Origin: a virus
Virus record (IMG/VR): IMGVR_UViG_3300030107_005493
Location: 1 to 29,472 of that record
Length of the DNA stretch: 29,472 bases
Direction: 5' to 3' (one strand)
Part shown: in pieces, positions 7,472-16,716 of the stretch
Layout of the letters: each line of letters begins with the position of its first letter
Position numbering within the stretch: the first letter of the stretch is position 1
The notes under the pieces: generated by a model
Databases searched by the model: none
Seen by the model: the letters and a program-made list of their open reading frames with translations, nothing else
Told to the model about the DNA's origin: nothing
Position numbers and translations under genes: made by a program

Positions 7472-9651
7472 GAATCGAAACAAGCTTAGTAGAAAAGGAT
7501 TATAACTTACTCAAAAAGGAAACAAAGGAAATCTTAGGTTCTGAGGGTGCTCTATATCCACCATTTGGACAGCTCACCACAGATTATGTAGAGTTTCATA
7601 TATTCGATACAAATGATAGATTTATAGAAAAGGGTAAATCTGAATCATTTGAGTTAGACGATAAAAATTTTACACTTAAACCTGGTCAAGACCTTAGAGA
7701 GGCTGGATACGATAGAGGTGATTATATTGTCAGATATTATTTTTACAGGCCAGTTGGTGGTTCCGATGATGTAGTTTTAACAAAAACTATTGATGGGGTA
7801 CCAGGTATAATACATAGTGGTGATCCCGAACTTACTGGTGTACCTATGGGTGCGTTTTACATCGATGAACAAGGAAATGCGTTCATAGGTGAAAAGGCAC
7901 CTGTTGATGGTAGTGAACCTCAACCACTTGATATAAAAGAGTTTAAGTTTTATATAGATGAGATATCATCATCAAGAACCGAAATAAGAGTTGCGGCACA
8001 GCAAATAAGTAATGAAAAGTATTTAGATTCATTTTCTAAGCTTACACAGAATATAGTAACCTATCTTCCCAAAAAGGCATGGTCTGAGTATGTTGATTCT
8101 TATTCAGATTTGGCAATAGCTTGGAGTTCTATTAAGAATGACCCAAGTGGATTAATCGGTTCTTATTGGATACCAAAGGGGGCCTCGTCAAAATCAAACT
8201 TTGGGAAGGTTCATTGGGAATTAGCAGGTCAGTTTGAATCATCTCGTTCACTTCCTAACGATGGTGGTGGAGAGATTAGCTGGACAGGACCCAATAGTGC
8301 ACAACTTGAGTTCAACACTCGTTCTGATGGTGATGTTGGATTTCAAAATATAATGCAAAATGGTAAACTTGTTGTAAAAAATGCATATATAACTGGTTAC
8401 GAGAGAAAAGTGGAATCGGTTCCAAATCCTAACTATGTACAAGAACCCCCCATACCTGAATGTTACATTGAAGTATTTGATTTAAAAAGTGCAGGATTTC
8501 CAATGTCTGCAAGGTATGTCGTGAAAGAAGAATCATCCACTAAAACAATTTATGGTCATAGTTTTGATGGATACTCTCCAATACCAAACTTAACAACACC
8601 AGGTACAAGATATCATTTTGATTTTGGATGTGGTCATGAAGAAACAACCGACCAACCTTTTGCAAACCATACTTATGATACAGATGGACTTTATAGTCCT
8701 GTTGTGACAATCATAACTCCACAATATACATCTGTTGTTGATACATTACATGCAGAAGGAGATGGTGGGTTAGATGGACCCGGTCTGAAAGGTAGATTAT
8801 TAAATGGATTCAGTCCATCTTCCGTAGATGATACAGATGAATCGGTAACAGATGGAGCATCAATAGATGAAACACCACCCATAAGTGCACTCGATGGTAA
8901 GATTATTGGATGGAATGGAGTTGGACTAGCTCCTTTCTACTCTGCTGGAAATTCAAGGGCATCTACAGGAACTCGTTGGTATGTTCAAAATGGTCACACT
9001 CGAGCAATAGCATCTGATGTAAATACACCTCTTCGTATTTTATTAGGATTGAGAAAACAAAACGATGATGGTAATACAGTAAATGATATAAGTAATGATA
9101 TAATCCTAACTCGTGACATGATAAATAGAATACTAATCGGCCCAAACTTGGACGATACCAACTTTATAAGTGCAGATGAAGATGAGCTAAAAAGAAATAT
9201 AGAGGGATGGTATGAAGGCAATCAAAATCAAATAAATAGATTAGTTAGGGAAGGAGAAGCACCACCTGATGAAGATGATTCGGATACAGATGACGATTCT
9301 TCATCAGATGATTCGGATAACGAGGAAACACAAGGTAGTGGTGGAGTTTTAACTCTCGTGAATAGTCCAGTAGCAATGAGTCAAGGACTGGCCGGATCTC
9401 GTATTAGATTTGTCACCCCAACCTCAACAAACTTTGTTCCTACTGCTGAGGAACCACAAATACAACTAACCTTTTTTGCAAATACTATGGTTCAAATTTC
9501 AGGAGAACCTTTAGGTGCATCAGGTGTTAATACTTGGGAAGGTTGGTATACTGATTCGGATTTTACGGATTTATTTGATAGTGAACAAAATCCAAGCTTT
9601 TTATTAACTGAAGATTTAACCTTATATGCTAAAGTCGGTTCGGGAGCGTAA
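7468..9651 (+). CDS. Large tail/baseplate protein with PKD-like and InlB-repeat-like domains
   Basis: 727 residues. The N-terminal 100 residues look like a conserved attachment domain (KPGQDLREAGYDRGDYIVRY). Around 370-422 is a PKD-like fold: YHFDFGCG followed by NHTYDTDGLYSPVVTI, the usual F-G-x-G then H-x-Y and G-x-Y spacing. An extremely acidic linker of Asp, Ser and Glu lies at about 597-625. The last 100 residues end in a pattern typical of InlB B-repeat/Listeria-Bacteroides modules (GWYTDSDFTDLFD, then LTEDLTLYAKV). Such domains usually mediate adhesion, so this protein probably reaches out from the baseplate. Its ATG overlaps the preceding stop, and its own TAA overlaps the next ATG. 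It takes the genomic place of the big T4 wedge protein gp7, but homology is not shown. Confidence 0.75.
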   Translation: MRIETSLVEKDYNLLKKETKEILGSEGALYPPFGQLTTDYVEFHIFDTNDRFIEKGKSESFELDDKNFTLKPGQDLREAGYDRGDYIVRYYFYRPVGGSDDVVLTKTIDGVPGIIHSGDPELTGVPMGAFYIDEQGNAFIGEKAPVDGSEPQPLDIKEFKFYIDEISSSRTEIRVAAQQISNEKYLDSFSKLTQNIVTYLPKKAWSEYVDSYSDLAIAWSSIKNDPSGLIGSYWIPKGASSKSNFGKVHWELAGQFESSRSLPNDGGGEISWTGPNSAQLEFNTRSDGDVGFQNIMQNGKLVVKNAYITGYERKVESVPNPNYVQEPPIPECYIEVFDLKSAGFPMSARYVVKEESSTKTIYGHSFDGYSPIPNLTTPGTRYHFDFGCGHEETTDQPFANHTYDTDGLYSPVVTIITPQYTSVVDTLHAEGDGGLDGPGLKGRLLNGFSPSSVDDTDESVTDGASIDETPPISALDGKIIGWNGVGLAPFYSAGNSRASTGTRWYVQNGHTRAIASDVNTPLRILLGLRKQNDDGNTVNDISNDIILTRDMINRILIGPNLDDTNFISADEDELKRNIEGWYEGNQNQINRLVREGEAPPDEDDSDTDDDSSSDDSDNEETQGSGGVLTLVNSPVAMSQGLAGSRIRFVTPTSTNFVPTAEEPQIQLTFFANTMVQISGEPLGASGVNTWEGWYTDSDFTDLFDSEQNPSFLLTEDLTLYAKVGSGA

Positions 9652-12600
9652 TGAAAAATAAACGAATCATATATTGGGGTGGTAACGACCAAACTATAAT
9701 CCCACGAATGGGTGCCTGTGGAGATGGTGCCGAACCATCAGGTGGAAGTGGTGGTGGTGCTGGAAGTGGAAACACTCCCCCAAAAGAACCAGGAGGAATA
9801 GGTGGAGCATTTGCTGGTTTAGGAGATTTACTCGGTGAGTTAGGTTTGATGGCCGTTGATATGGCAAAAGGTGAGTTAGTACAGGCACTTGTTGATGGAG
9901 CATTGGTAACCTTTCAAAAAAACAGAGACCCAAATCCAGAAACACTGGCAGGACTTGGTATAGATTTTCCTGAAGCCGATGGTTTTGAGGGTTTTGAGAG
10001 AACGGCAGCAAGAGGTGATTTACCAGGAGTTGGTGGTGATGACGCATCCACACAATTAGGAGACTTAGGTTTTGATATTACATCACCACAGACCTTAGAT
10101 TTGGGTTTTGGTAAACAAGAATTCGAAGACAAAGGAGCTTCAAGTGGGTTTGACCAAAACGGATTACCAAATCCACCTGAATTTATTGGACAAGAGATAG
10201 TAGATGAAGATGGAAATCTTTGGGTATATAAAGACCCACCTGGCGAATGGATTAACTTTGGTCAAGTAGAACCTCAGTTTCTTTCACAAGGTGTCAATGA
10301 TGAAGTACCGATATATGCAGATTATGAATCAACAATCGTTGAAGTACAAAATAAAGATACTATTCTGGCTGAAAAATCTTGGGTTCAAGTTGCAAATGAA
10401 GTAGGAAGTGTCGGAACCGTTCAACCAAATCTTGAAATTAAGTTTGATGATTGGTATGTCGAGTATGATTTATCGAAAGAAGATTTATACACTTACTTAC
10501 GATTTGATGATGATAATCGTTCTTTGGTAGTAAACTATAAAAGAGATATTGAAACATATCCCGATTATCCTTATTCTATAGTTTATAAATTGTATGAACC
10601 ATTACCAGATAATATTTCCAAAGGTGACCTTTTTTATGTTGTCAAACAAATGTCACAGCCATATGAAGAAAGAGTTCAGTTAATAGATTTTGTTGATGAA
10701 ACCTTATCTGATGTAGTTTTAAGACAGCCCAAATGGGACACAACACAACACGCAGATTCATACTTTTTTCCGAGAGATAGTAGATTTAAAACATATGAAG
10801 AGTTAACAACTTCGAATCAAACCATAAAAGATACTATTGAGAATGAGGTAATAAGTGGTAGTTTTAGTGATAGTATAGAACTTAGTGGAGTTGACCATCG
10901 TCAGTTTACAAACTTTGCAAAATTTAGTTCGGTAGAAGATAGGTTAAAAAACTTTAAATACAAACTTCAGCAGATAGAGTTGTTTGAAAGTCAAAGTTTA
11001 GAACTTAGTGGTATATCAGGATCTGCTACTTATGAATACACCTCATCACTAAATATGAAGGCAAGAAAAATAAAGAATGAGTTTACACCATTCGAAAAAT
11101 ATATGTTCTACGATAGTTCTTCATATGTTTCAAGTTCAATCGGTATTTTTCATGATAATGCATGGCCCAAGAAAAGTGGAACGGGTACAAATCTTGACCC
11201 ATATGTTTTATATGCAGTAACTGAATCAACTGCGGAAACTTGGTATGATAATCAAATAATAAGTGCCTCAAACTATGATAGGGCAAATCGTGATAGGTTA
11301 ATCGAAAATATACCAAACCACATCAAAGATGATACAAATAATACTCCATTTTTAACTTTTCTAAATATGACTGGTGAACACTTTGATAAGGTTTGGACAT
11401 ATATCAATCAAATACCACAAATATACGATAGGAGACAAAAGTTAGATGAGGGTCTGTCTAAAGATTTGATTTACCATGTTGGTCGTTCATTAGGATTTTA
11501 TTTAAATGATGGACAAGATTTAGTAGATTTACCAAACTACTTGACAGGAGCTCAGGTAACAGGTTCGGATAGTACATCATCAACATTTTCTGATACACCA
11601 CAACGAGACATATCAAGAGAAATATGGAAAAGAATATTAAACAACATGCCTTTTTTCTTAAAAACCAAAGGTACTATTCGTTCTCTTAAAGGTTTGATAA
11701 ATTGTTATGGTATACCGAGTAGTATTTTAAGAGTAAGGGAATATGGAGGTCCTAATCCTGCAACAGATAGTGAACCAGCATATCAAATAACTCGGAAGTT
11801 TACAAAGGCATTAGATTTCAAAGGTGAACAATATGTAGAGACCACTTGGGCTAATGATACCAATAGTGGTAGAAAACCTGATACGGTACAACTTAGATTT
11901 AGGTCAGAGGCAGCTAGTGGTTCATCACAAGTATTATTTCAAGCTGGTGATGATTGGTCATTAAGATTAAAAGACAACTCATCTACTGATAACTATGGGT
12001 ATGTTTCTTTCGTAATATCGGGCAGTGGTACTGGTACATCTGAGGTGTTTGAATTACAATCAATCGAACTACCAGTATATGATGGTGAGTTCTATTCGGT
12101 AATGTTGACAAGAATGAGTGCTAGTGTTGGAGATGATGGTAAACATTATAGTGGTAGTTCTGATGGACAATTAACAGTAGACACTACATCACAGAATATT
12201 TTATACAATCTTCATGTTGGAAGATACGACTCTGGTACTAAAAGAGTACTTAGACAATCTTGGGTAAGTGGTTCAACAAAGGTTGCGGGATACAATGGTG
12301 CATTTGTCGGTAACGAAACTGGTTATATTGGTGGTAAACCTGGTTCGAACTTTGGTACTCAACTTAGTGGTTCAATGATGGAGTTTCGTTATTGGAATAC
12401 TGCATTAAATAGTGGTTCATTTTTTAACCAAATAGCAGCACCAAAGGCATACGATGGAAATCACGCATCATCATCATATACAGATTTAGTATTGAGATAT
12501 GGATTGGACGATGATAAAGATTTAAGTTCGTCCACGAGCATCAAAGATACAAGCTCAGACCAATCTTATACATCAGATGGAGTTGCAAATGGATATACAA

Positions 12601-13739
12601 GTGGTATAGTACCACACTTTAGGTCAATAGTTGATGAACAAAAGGCCAAAATACCAAATATCGGCCCTAATAGAAGAGTTGAAAATAAAGTTCGTATTGA
12701 AAGTAACAGACTTGTATTTGGTGCACTATCAGTAGATAAGAGAAGTGAGTTAAGTGCTTATGATTTAGCTCCATTAGATAGTAATAAAGTTGGAATATAT
12801 TTCTCACCTACCGATATGATAAATGAAGATATTATCCTATCAGTCGCAGACCTTGATTTTGACCAATATATCGGTGACCCTCGTGATAAGTACAAGAGAA
12901 GATATCGTCAGTTAGAGGATATATCCACAACTTATTGGCAAAAATATACAGGTCCTAATAACTTTTGGGATTACATTAGACTGATTAGATTCTATGATGC
13001 ATCTATATTTGACCAACTAAGACGAATGATTCCAGCAAGAGCAAATGCAAGTCTTGGAATACTTATAGAACCAAATATTTTAGAAAGAAAAAAAGAGGTC
13101 ATTGGAGCACCACCAAATTATGATGATTTATATGTTGAGGGTTTTGTAGAAGGGGTAAACCAATCTGGTTCTGCAGAGTCACTTTCATATACCGCTTCTA
13201 TAGATTTAGATGCACAACTTTCACAGAGTGGAAAGTATATTACTTATACTGGTTCTGTTGATTTAGATGCACAATTTACACAGAGTGGTTTATATATGAC
13301 ATATACGGGTTCAGTATCGGAAGACATATTTAGAACACCATCTTTGTATATACTTTCTTCATCCTTGAGTGGATGGGGTGGTGGAGAAGAAAAATATGGA
13401 AACTTCACTATAAAAATAGGTGGACCTGAAAAAATATTTAGTGAAGTACTACAACCAAATATAACTGGTTCTGTATTATCTGAACATAACTACGAGAGAA
13501 GATTTTTCTACACAACACAGGCAAGTGCCTCAGCAAATAATTATCATTCTTCTTCACTCCATAGAAGTGATAAACAAAGTCTTTATCAAGATAACCAAAT
13601 GTTTAGATTGGTTTATAAAGGTTCATTACAGACTAAAAAGACAACTTTAGATAAATTAGATCCTGTTACGGTGATATTGACCTCACCAACGACACTTATA
13701 TCGAAAGAGGGTGGAGATTCTAAGTTAGAAGTATTATAA
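9651..13739 (+). CDS. Giant tail protein with gpI-like segment and LamG/concanavalin-like domain
   Basis: 1362 residues, the largest gene here. The N-terminus (about 20-60) is Gly/Ser/Pro-rich and low-complexity. A mixed domain at about 260-400 is followed by a helical part. Around residues 655-695 it reads ILNNMPFFLKTKGTIRSLKG and then INCYGIPSSILRV, resembling the K-T-K-G-T turn of tail protein I-type baseplate subunits. Residues of about 725-945 form a LamG/concanavalin-like beta sandwich (LRFRSEAASGSSQVLFQAG; YIGGKPGSNFGTQLSGSM; MEFRYWNTALNSG), a fold often used to bind glycans. Two and a half 19-residue repeats begin at residue 1180. This suggests a baseplate-anchored host-recognition or long-fibre-connector protein. 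There is no chaperone or endosialidase-like ending. Confidence 0.75.
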   Translation: MKNKRIIYWGGNDQTIIPRMGACGDGAEPSGGSGGGAGSGNTPPKEPGGIGGAFAGLGDLLGELGLMAVDMAKGELVQALVDGALVTFQKNRDPNPETLAGLGIDFPEADGFEGFERTAARGDLPGVGGDDASTQLGDLGFDITSPQTLDLGFGKQEFEDKGASSGFDQNGLPNPPEFIGQEIVDEDGNLWVYKDPPGEWINFGQVEPQFLSQGVNDEVPIYADYESTIVEVQNKDTILAEKSWVQVANEVGSVGTVQPNLEIKFDDWYVEYDLSKEDLYTYLRFDDDNRSLVVNYKRDIETYPDYPYSIVYKLYEPLPDNISKGDLFYVVKQMSQPYEERVQLIDFVDETLSDVVLRQPKWDTTQHADSYFFPRDSRFKTYEELTTSNQTIKDTIENEVISGSFSDSIELSGVDHRQFTNFAKFSSVEDRLKNFKYKLQQIELFESQSLELSGISGSATYEYTSSLNMKARKIKNEFTPFEKYMFYDSSSYVSSSIGIFHDNAWPKKSGTGTNLDPYVLYAVTESTAETWYDNQIISASNYDRANRDRLIENIPNHIKDDTNNTPFLTFLNMTGEHFDKVWTYINQIPQIYDRRQKLDEGLSKDLIYHVGRSLGFYLNDGQDLVDLPNYLTGAQVTGSDSTSSTFSDTPQRDISREIWKRILNNMPFFLKTKGTIRSLKGLINCYGIPSSILRVREYGGPNPATDSEPAYQITRKFTKALDFKGEQYVETTWANDTNSGRKPDTVQLRFRSEAASGSSQVLFQAGDDWSLRLKDNSSTDNYGYVSFVISGSGTGTSEVFELQSIELPVYDGEFYSVMLTRMSASVGDDGKHYSGSSDGQLTVDTTSQNILYNLHVGRYDSGTKRVLRQSWVSGSTKVAGYNGAFVGNETGYIGGKPGSNFGTQLSGSMMEFRYWNTALNSGSFFNQIAAPKAYDGNHASSSYTDLVLRYGLDDDKDLSSSTSIKDTSSDQSYTSDGVANGYTSGIVPHFRSIVDEQKAKIPNIGPNRRVENKVRIESNRLVFGALSVDKRSELSAYDLAPLDSNKVGIYFSPTDMINEDIILSVADLDFDQYIGDPRDKYKRRYRQLEDISTTYWQKYTGPNNFWDYIRLIRFYDASIFDQLRRMIPARANASLGILIEPNILERKKEVIGAPPNYDDLYVEGFVEGVNQSGSAESLSYTASIDLDAQLSQSGKYITYTGSVDLDAQFTQSGLYMTYTGSVSEDIFRTPSLYILSSSLSGWGGGEEKYGNFTIKIGGPEKIFSEVLQPNITGSVLSEHNYERRFFYTTQASASANNYHSSSLHRSDKQSLYQDNQMFRLVYKGSLQTKKTTLDKLDPVTVILTSPTTLISKEGGDSKLEVL
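13188..13316 (+). repeat. 57-base in-frame tandem repeat within the giant tail protein
   Basis: Two full 57-base units (13188-13244 and 13245-13301) and the start of a third encode YTASIDLDAQLSQSGKYIT, YTGSVDLDAQFTQSGLYMT and YTGSVSED. The copies differ at several third positions as well as at some residues, so the duplication is old and kept in frame. Such short beta repeats often form stacked shafts or collars in tail proteins. Confidence 0.85.
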
Positions 13740-13761
13740 ATGAACAAAAATTTTATTTGAG

Positions 13762-13770
13762 TATATTTAT
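13762..13770 (+). promoter_or_regulatory. TATATTTAT element in the 95-base gap before the next virion gene
   Basis: The gap 13740-13834 is AT-rich and is the longest since the leader. It holds TATATTTAT at 13762-13770, the same nonamer as at 115-123 and 16676-16684. The reverse strand reads CTATAAATATAC, which contains the T4 late core TATAAATA, but no minus-strand gene follows. AAGGAG at 13821-13826 is the ribosome binding site of the next gene. Promoter function is inferred from recurrence and position only. Confidence 0.3.
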
Positions 13771-13834
13771 AGATGAGAAAAGTTTTAATCTAATATACCC
13801 AAAAAATCTACATATATTGTAAGGAGAATAAATT

Positions 13835-14503
13835 ATGGGATTTCTTAATAATACCACAATTACAGTTGATGCAATACTCACCAAAAGAGGTCGTGAGTTA
13901 TTAGCTCGTGGTAACAATGAATTCAAAGTGACAAAGTTCGCGTTAGCAGACGATGAAGTCGATTATCGTTTATGGGATACTTCCCATCCTAATGGAACAA
14001 ACTATTATGGGGCAGTCATTGAAAATATGCCTCTGTTAGAACCTGTACCAGATGAGACACAAGCATTAAAATATAAATTAGTCTCATTACCAAAAGAAAC
14101 ATCTCGTCTACCAATTTTAGATGTAGCTGTACCTTCATTAACTTTTCAACAAGGTGGTGGAAATGGTGACCTAATAAGTCCTGGTACATTAAACTCAACC
14201 GATGCAGAACTCGGATATACATTTATAATACATGACACGAGTGTTGCAAGACTACAGATTGGTCAAGCGGCACCCGGACAAACTGCACCATTAGTACCTG
14301 TTAATCTAAGTAGTGACGAGATTACTAATAGTCAGAATGTTGTCGGTTTGACTGCAAGAGTTGTACCAGAAACATTTACCACACCAGCCAAGAAGAAAAC
14401 ACAACTTACGGTGGTAGGTAATCAAACAGGAGCCACGACTACTATAACCGTGACGGTTAACAAAACCGTACTTGGTAGTCCGGCAACACCTTCATCATCT
14501 TAG
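13835..14503 (+). CDS. Virion structural protein, conserved N-terminus and Ig-like C-terminus
   Basis: 222 residues. The N-terminal 50 residues (MGFLNNTTITVDAILTKRGR, then FKVTKFALADDEVDY) look like an ordered attachment domain of a tail or baseplate protein; the phrase from TKRGREL to ALADDEVDY has the feel of a conserved family, although I cannot name it. The rest is beta-rich; residues of about 175-215 (KKTQLTVVGNQTGATTTITV) resemble a small Ig-like or bacterial Ig strand pair, ending in a Pro/Ser tail. A strong AAGGAG precedes the ATG. The gap upstream suggests that a new transcript starts here, so this and the next two genes may be made in larger amounts. Confidence 0.75.
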   Translation: MGFLNNTTITVDAILTKRGRELLARGNNEFKVTKFALADDEVDYRLWDTSHPNGTNYYGAVIENMPLLEPVPDETQALKYKLVSLPKETSRLPILDVAVPSLTFQQGGGNGDLISPGTLNSTDAELGYTFIIHDTSVARLQIGQAAPGQTAPLVPVNLSSDEITNSQNVVGLTARVVPETFTTPAKKKTQLTVVGNQTGATTTITVTVNKTVLGSPATPSSS

Positions 14504-14512
14504 GAGTAAAAA

Positions 14513-15562
14513 ATGGCACTATCAGGAGTATATAAAATATTTGACCAAGAGAATGATGTTGTAAATAACATCAAAGCCACAATATCAAGTGGTATATGGA
14601 GTGGTGGAAGTGGAACTCTTACTTCATATTTTACTTCGTCTGCACAAAGTTCTTCAACAGGAAATTATTTTCTTGATGTATATAAAACGAGTCCACAAAC
14701 CGATACAGAGGCTGAAGTTCAGTTTAGTGTTGCATATGGTCATCTGAACGGAAGTGGTTCAAAAGGAACTGTGGGGGCGGCAACTGGTAACAGAGCAACT
14801 GCAGCCATACATGCACAATTAGTAAACTTACTCTTAGGACCCAATGTAGATAGATTTACATATGCTGGTTCGGCTACATCAAAACATTTTTACTTAGTTT
14901 CTCTTAAACGAGCAAGAATGAGAGAAAAGATGGATCCAGGTAATTGGGAATTAGTACTGAGTGGAAGTGCCGCAGATGCAGGTAATGGTGGAATAGTAAA
15001 ACTGATTGATGATAGTGATTCCACAACAAATCCTGAAAGTGGTATTGGTGGTAGAGTATTCAATGTTGTTAGTGGTTCAATAGCCAGTGGTCAGGCAAGT
15101 ATTAAAACTGCAGCCGCTTCACAAGCAGGTGGTGGATTTGGATTGTTTTATCCTGATTTAGGATTGATTGTTCTGAACGCAGATATTATGAACGCTTCGG
15201 CATCAGCAGAGTTAGACACAAATACATCTTCTAACACACTTGGTAGAAACGCTGATAAGTTCTTTGGTATAATAAATAACGGAGCTAAGTTTCAAGCCCG
15301 TAGAGAAGAAAAACTTTCATCCACTCATTTTTTCTGTCGAGCTGGTAATAAAGAATTTAACTTCAGTAATAATCCAACTTTCTTTACTGCTTCAACTGGT
15401 GATTTTGTACAACCTACATTTTTTAAAGACCCCAAGTCTTATATAACAACAATAGGTTTATACAATGATTCGAATGAACTTTTAGCAGTTGCTAAGTTGA
15501 GTCAACCAGTTCTTAAATCTTTTTCAAGAGAAGCATTAGTCAAAGTTAAACTTGATTTTTAA
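14513..15562 (+). CDS. Tail/baseplate structural protein with shared C-terminal module (copy A)
   Basis: 349 residues, beta-rich with Ser/Gly/Thr-rich loops. The central part (about 95-150) includes a helix-like segment (AAIHAQLVNLLLGPNVDRF) and KRARMREKMDPGNWELVL. The last 40 residues are YITTIGLYNDSNELLAVAKL followed by SQPVLKSFSREALVKVKLDF. The same pattern ends the neighbouring gene at 15579, so the two share a C-terminal module. A GGAG sequence nine bases upstream of the ATG supports the start. It is probably a virion protein that docks to the baseplate or tail by this C-terminal part; the assignment rests on context and composition. Confidence 0.75.
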   Translation: MALSGVYKIFDQENDVVNNIKATISSGIWSGGSGTLTSYFTSSAQSSSTGNYFLDVYKTSPQTDTEAEVQFSVAYGHLNGSGSKGTVGAATGNRATAAIHAQLVNLLLGPNVDRFTYAGSATSKHFYLVSLKRARMREKMDPGNWELVLSGSAADAGNGGIVKLIDDSDSTTNPESGIGGRVFNVVSGSIASGQASIKTAAASQAGGGFGLFYPDLGLIVLNADIMNASASAELDTNTSSNTLGRNADKFFGIINNGAKFQARREEKLSSTHFFCRAGNKEFNFSNNPTFFTASTGDFVQPTFFKDPKSYITTIGLYNDSNELLAVAKLSQPVLKSFSREALVKVKLDF

Positions 15563-15578
15563 ACAATAGGGGTAGGGT

Positions 15579-16664
15579 ATGTTAAGAGATGTCCAACCAT
15601 CTGATGTATCTATTGAGCCGTTTGTAACACATAAACAATTCACCTTTACAAATACAGATAGTGGAAGTGGGATTTTCGCTCTTAGAGCCGTTAGTGGGAG
15701 TTATCATAATTTCACTACAGGTTCCGCACTTTCACAGAGTATAGGAACCTTTAGTTCTGTTTCTGAGTCTATGGGTAAGCCCAAAAGTACTTGGTATAGT
15801 ACTGGTACATTCTATTCTCATCCAACTTACTATATGTTGAATAATACCTATTACGAAAGATTCAGCAACAAACACAAACTTCCCAAAGGAACAAATCAAG
15901 AACAACCATTTTTATCATACGGGCCCTCAAACCCAAATAAAATGTTTAGAAATCTTCATGCGAGTGCTTCTATGATTTCCGTTCCACAACAATTTTTTGG
16001 TGAAGGTATTAAGCCAGGTAGTTTAAAAATATTAGATGATTCCACAGATATTACAATAGACATACGAGATGACAAAGATGGTAATCTTTATGATTTTGCA
16101 CATTCATCAAGTTATGCAACACATAAAAATAGTAGTTTTAATTTTTCACAAGGTGTTACTGCACAAGGTAGTGGAAGTGTCATAGGAAATATTTTCTATA
16201 ATACGGGTGTAATCGTGGTGACTGATACTGGTAGTTATCTTGATGTATTTCAAGGTACTGGTAATGATGGTTTCGAACTTACTTTTAAGGCAACTCATAC
16301 AATTTATCAACACGAATATACCGTAATATCTAAAGCGGGACAACATAACGCTACAAAAAATGTAAGTGCTACATTTCAGAGAAGTGGAAGTATCACAATT
16401 AAAGAAGGTGCAACACCTTATCATTTATTTCCACCTGGTGACAACCCAAGTGGGGGTAAAAATTCAACTGGTTCATTTGATTCATCTTATGAAGCAACAC
16501 AATTTTACGAACCATTTGTATCACATTCAGAGTTTGCACCATATATCACAACAGTCGGATTATATAATGATTTAGGAGAATTATTGGCAATCGGTAGAAC
16601 ATCAAAACCCATTAAAAATGATGATAAAATGGACATGAGTTTTGTTGTTCGATTTGATGTTTAA
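15579..16664 (+). CDS. Tail/baseplate structural protein with shared C-terminal module (copy B)
   Basis: 361 residues, beta-rich. The N-terminus contains VSIEPFVTHKQFTF and many Ser/Thr/Tyr strands. EPFVSHSEFAPYITTVGLYN starts the C-terminal module and is followed by DLGELLAIGRTSKPIKNDDK and a final SFVVRFDV. This matches copy A in the order Y-I-T-T-[IV]-G-L-Y-N-D, E-L-L-A-[VI], S-[QK]-P and a closing V-[KR]-x-D-[FV]. The two genes are likely distant paralogues or carry the same exchangeable docking domain. GGGGTAGGG precedes the ATG. The gene closes the structural block; the next gene encodes an exported protein. Confidence 0.75.
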   Translation: MLRDVQPSDVSIEPFVTHKQFTFTNTDSGSGIFALRAVSGSYHNFTTGSALSQSIGTFSSVSESMGKPKSTWYSTGTFYSHPTYYMLNNTYYERFSNKHKLPKGTNQEQPFLSYGPSNPNKMFRNLHASASMISVPQQFFGEGIKPGSLKILDDSTDITIDIRDDKDGNLYDFAHSSSYATHKNSSFNFSQGVTAQGSGSVIGNIFYNTGVIVVTDTGSYLDVFQGTGNDGFELTFKATHTIYQHEYTVISKAGQHNATKNVSATFQRSGSITIKEGATPYHLFPPGDNPSGGKNSTGSFDSSYEATQFYEPFVSHSEFAPYITTVGLYNDLGELLAIGRTSKPIKNDDKMDMSFVVRFDV

Positions 16665-16675
16665 TTAAACAAGGT

Positions 16676-16684
16676 TATATTTAT
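16676..16684 (+). promoter_or_regulatory. Candidate promoter/regulatory element before the envelope cassette
   Basis: The 52-base gap 16665-16716 contains AACAAGGTTATATTTAT (16668-16684). The gap at 25564-25592 contains the same 17 bases with one change (AACAAGGTTATACTTAT). Both gaps separate functional blocks. The core TATATTTAT is also found at 115-123 and 13762-13770. I infer a phage-specific promoter or regulator site. AGGAG at 16706-16710 is the separate ribosome binding site of the next gene. Confidence 0.35.
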
Positions 16685-16716
16685 TATAGTAATTTAACGC
16701 TTAACAGGAGAAACAG

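Noticed and set aside
9694-10053. 119-codon minus-strand frame rich in His and Leu
   Set aside because: It is the shadow of the Gly/Ser/Pro-rich N-terminus of the 1362-residue tail protein; its composition is low-complexity and it has no ribosome binding site or neighbours on that strand.
13762-13770. Minus-strand T4 late promoter (TATAAATA on the reverse strand)
   Set aside because: The match is good, but all genes run on the + strand, so a minus-strand promoter would have nothing sensible to drive; the site is listed only as a recurring element.
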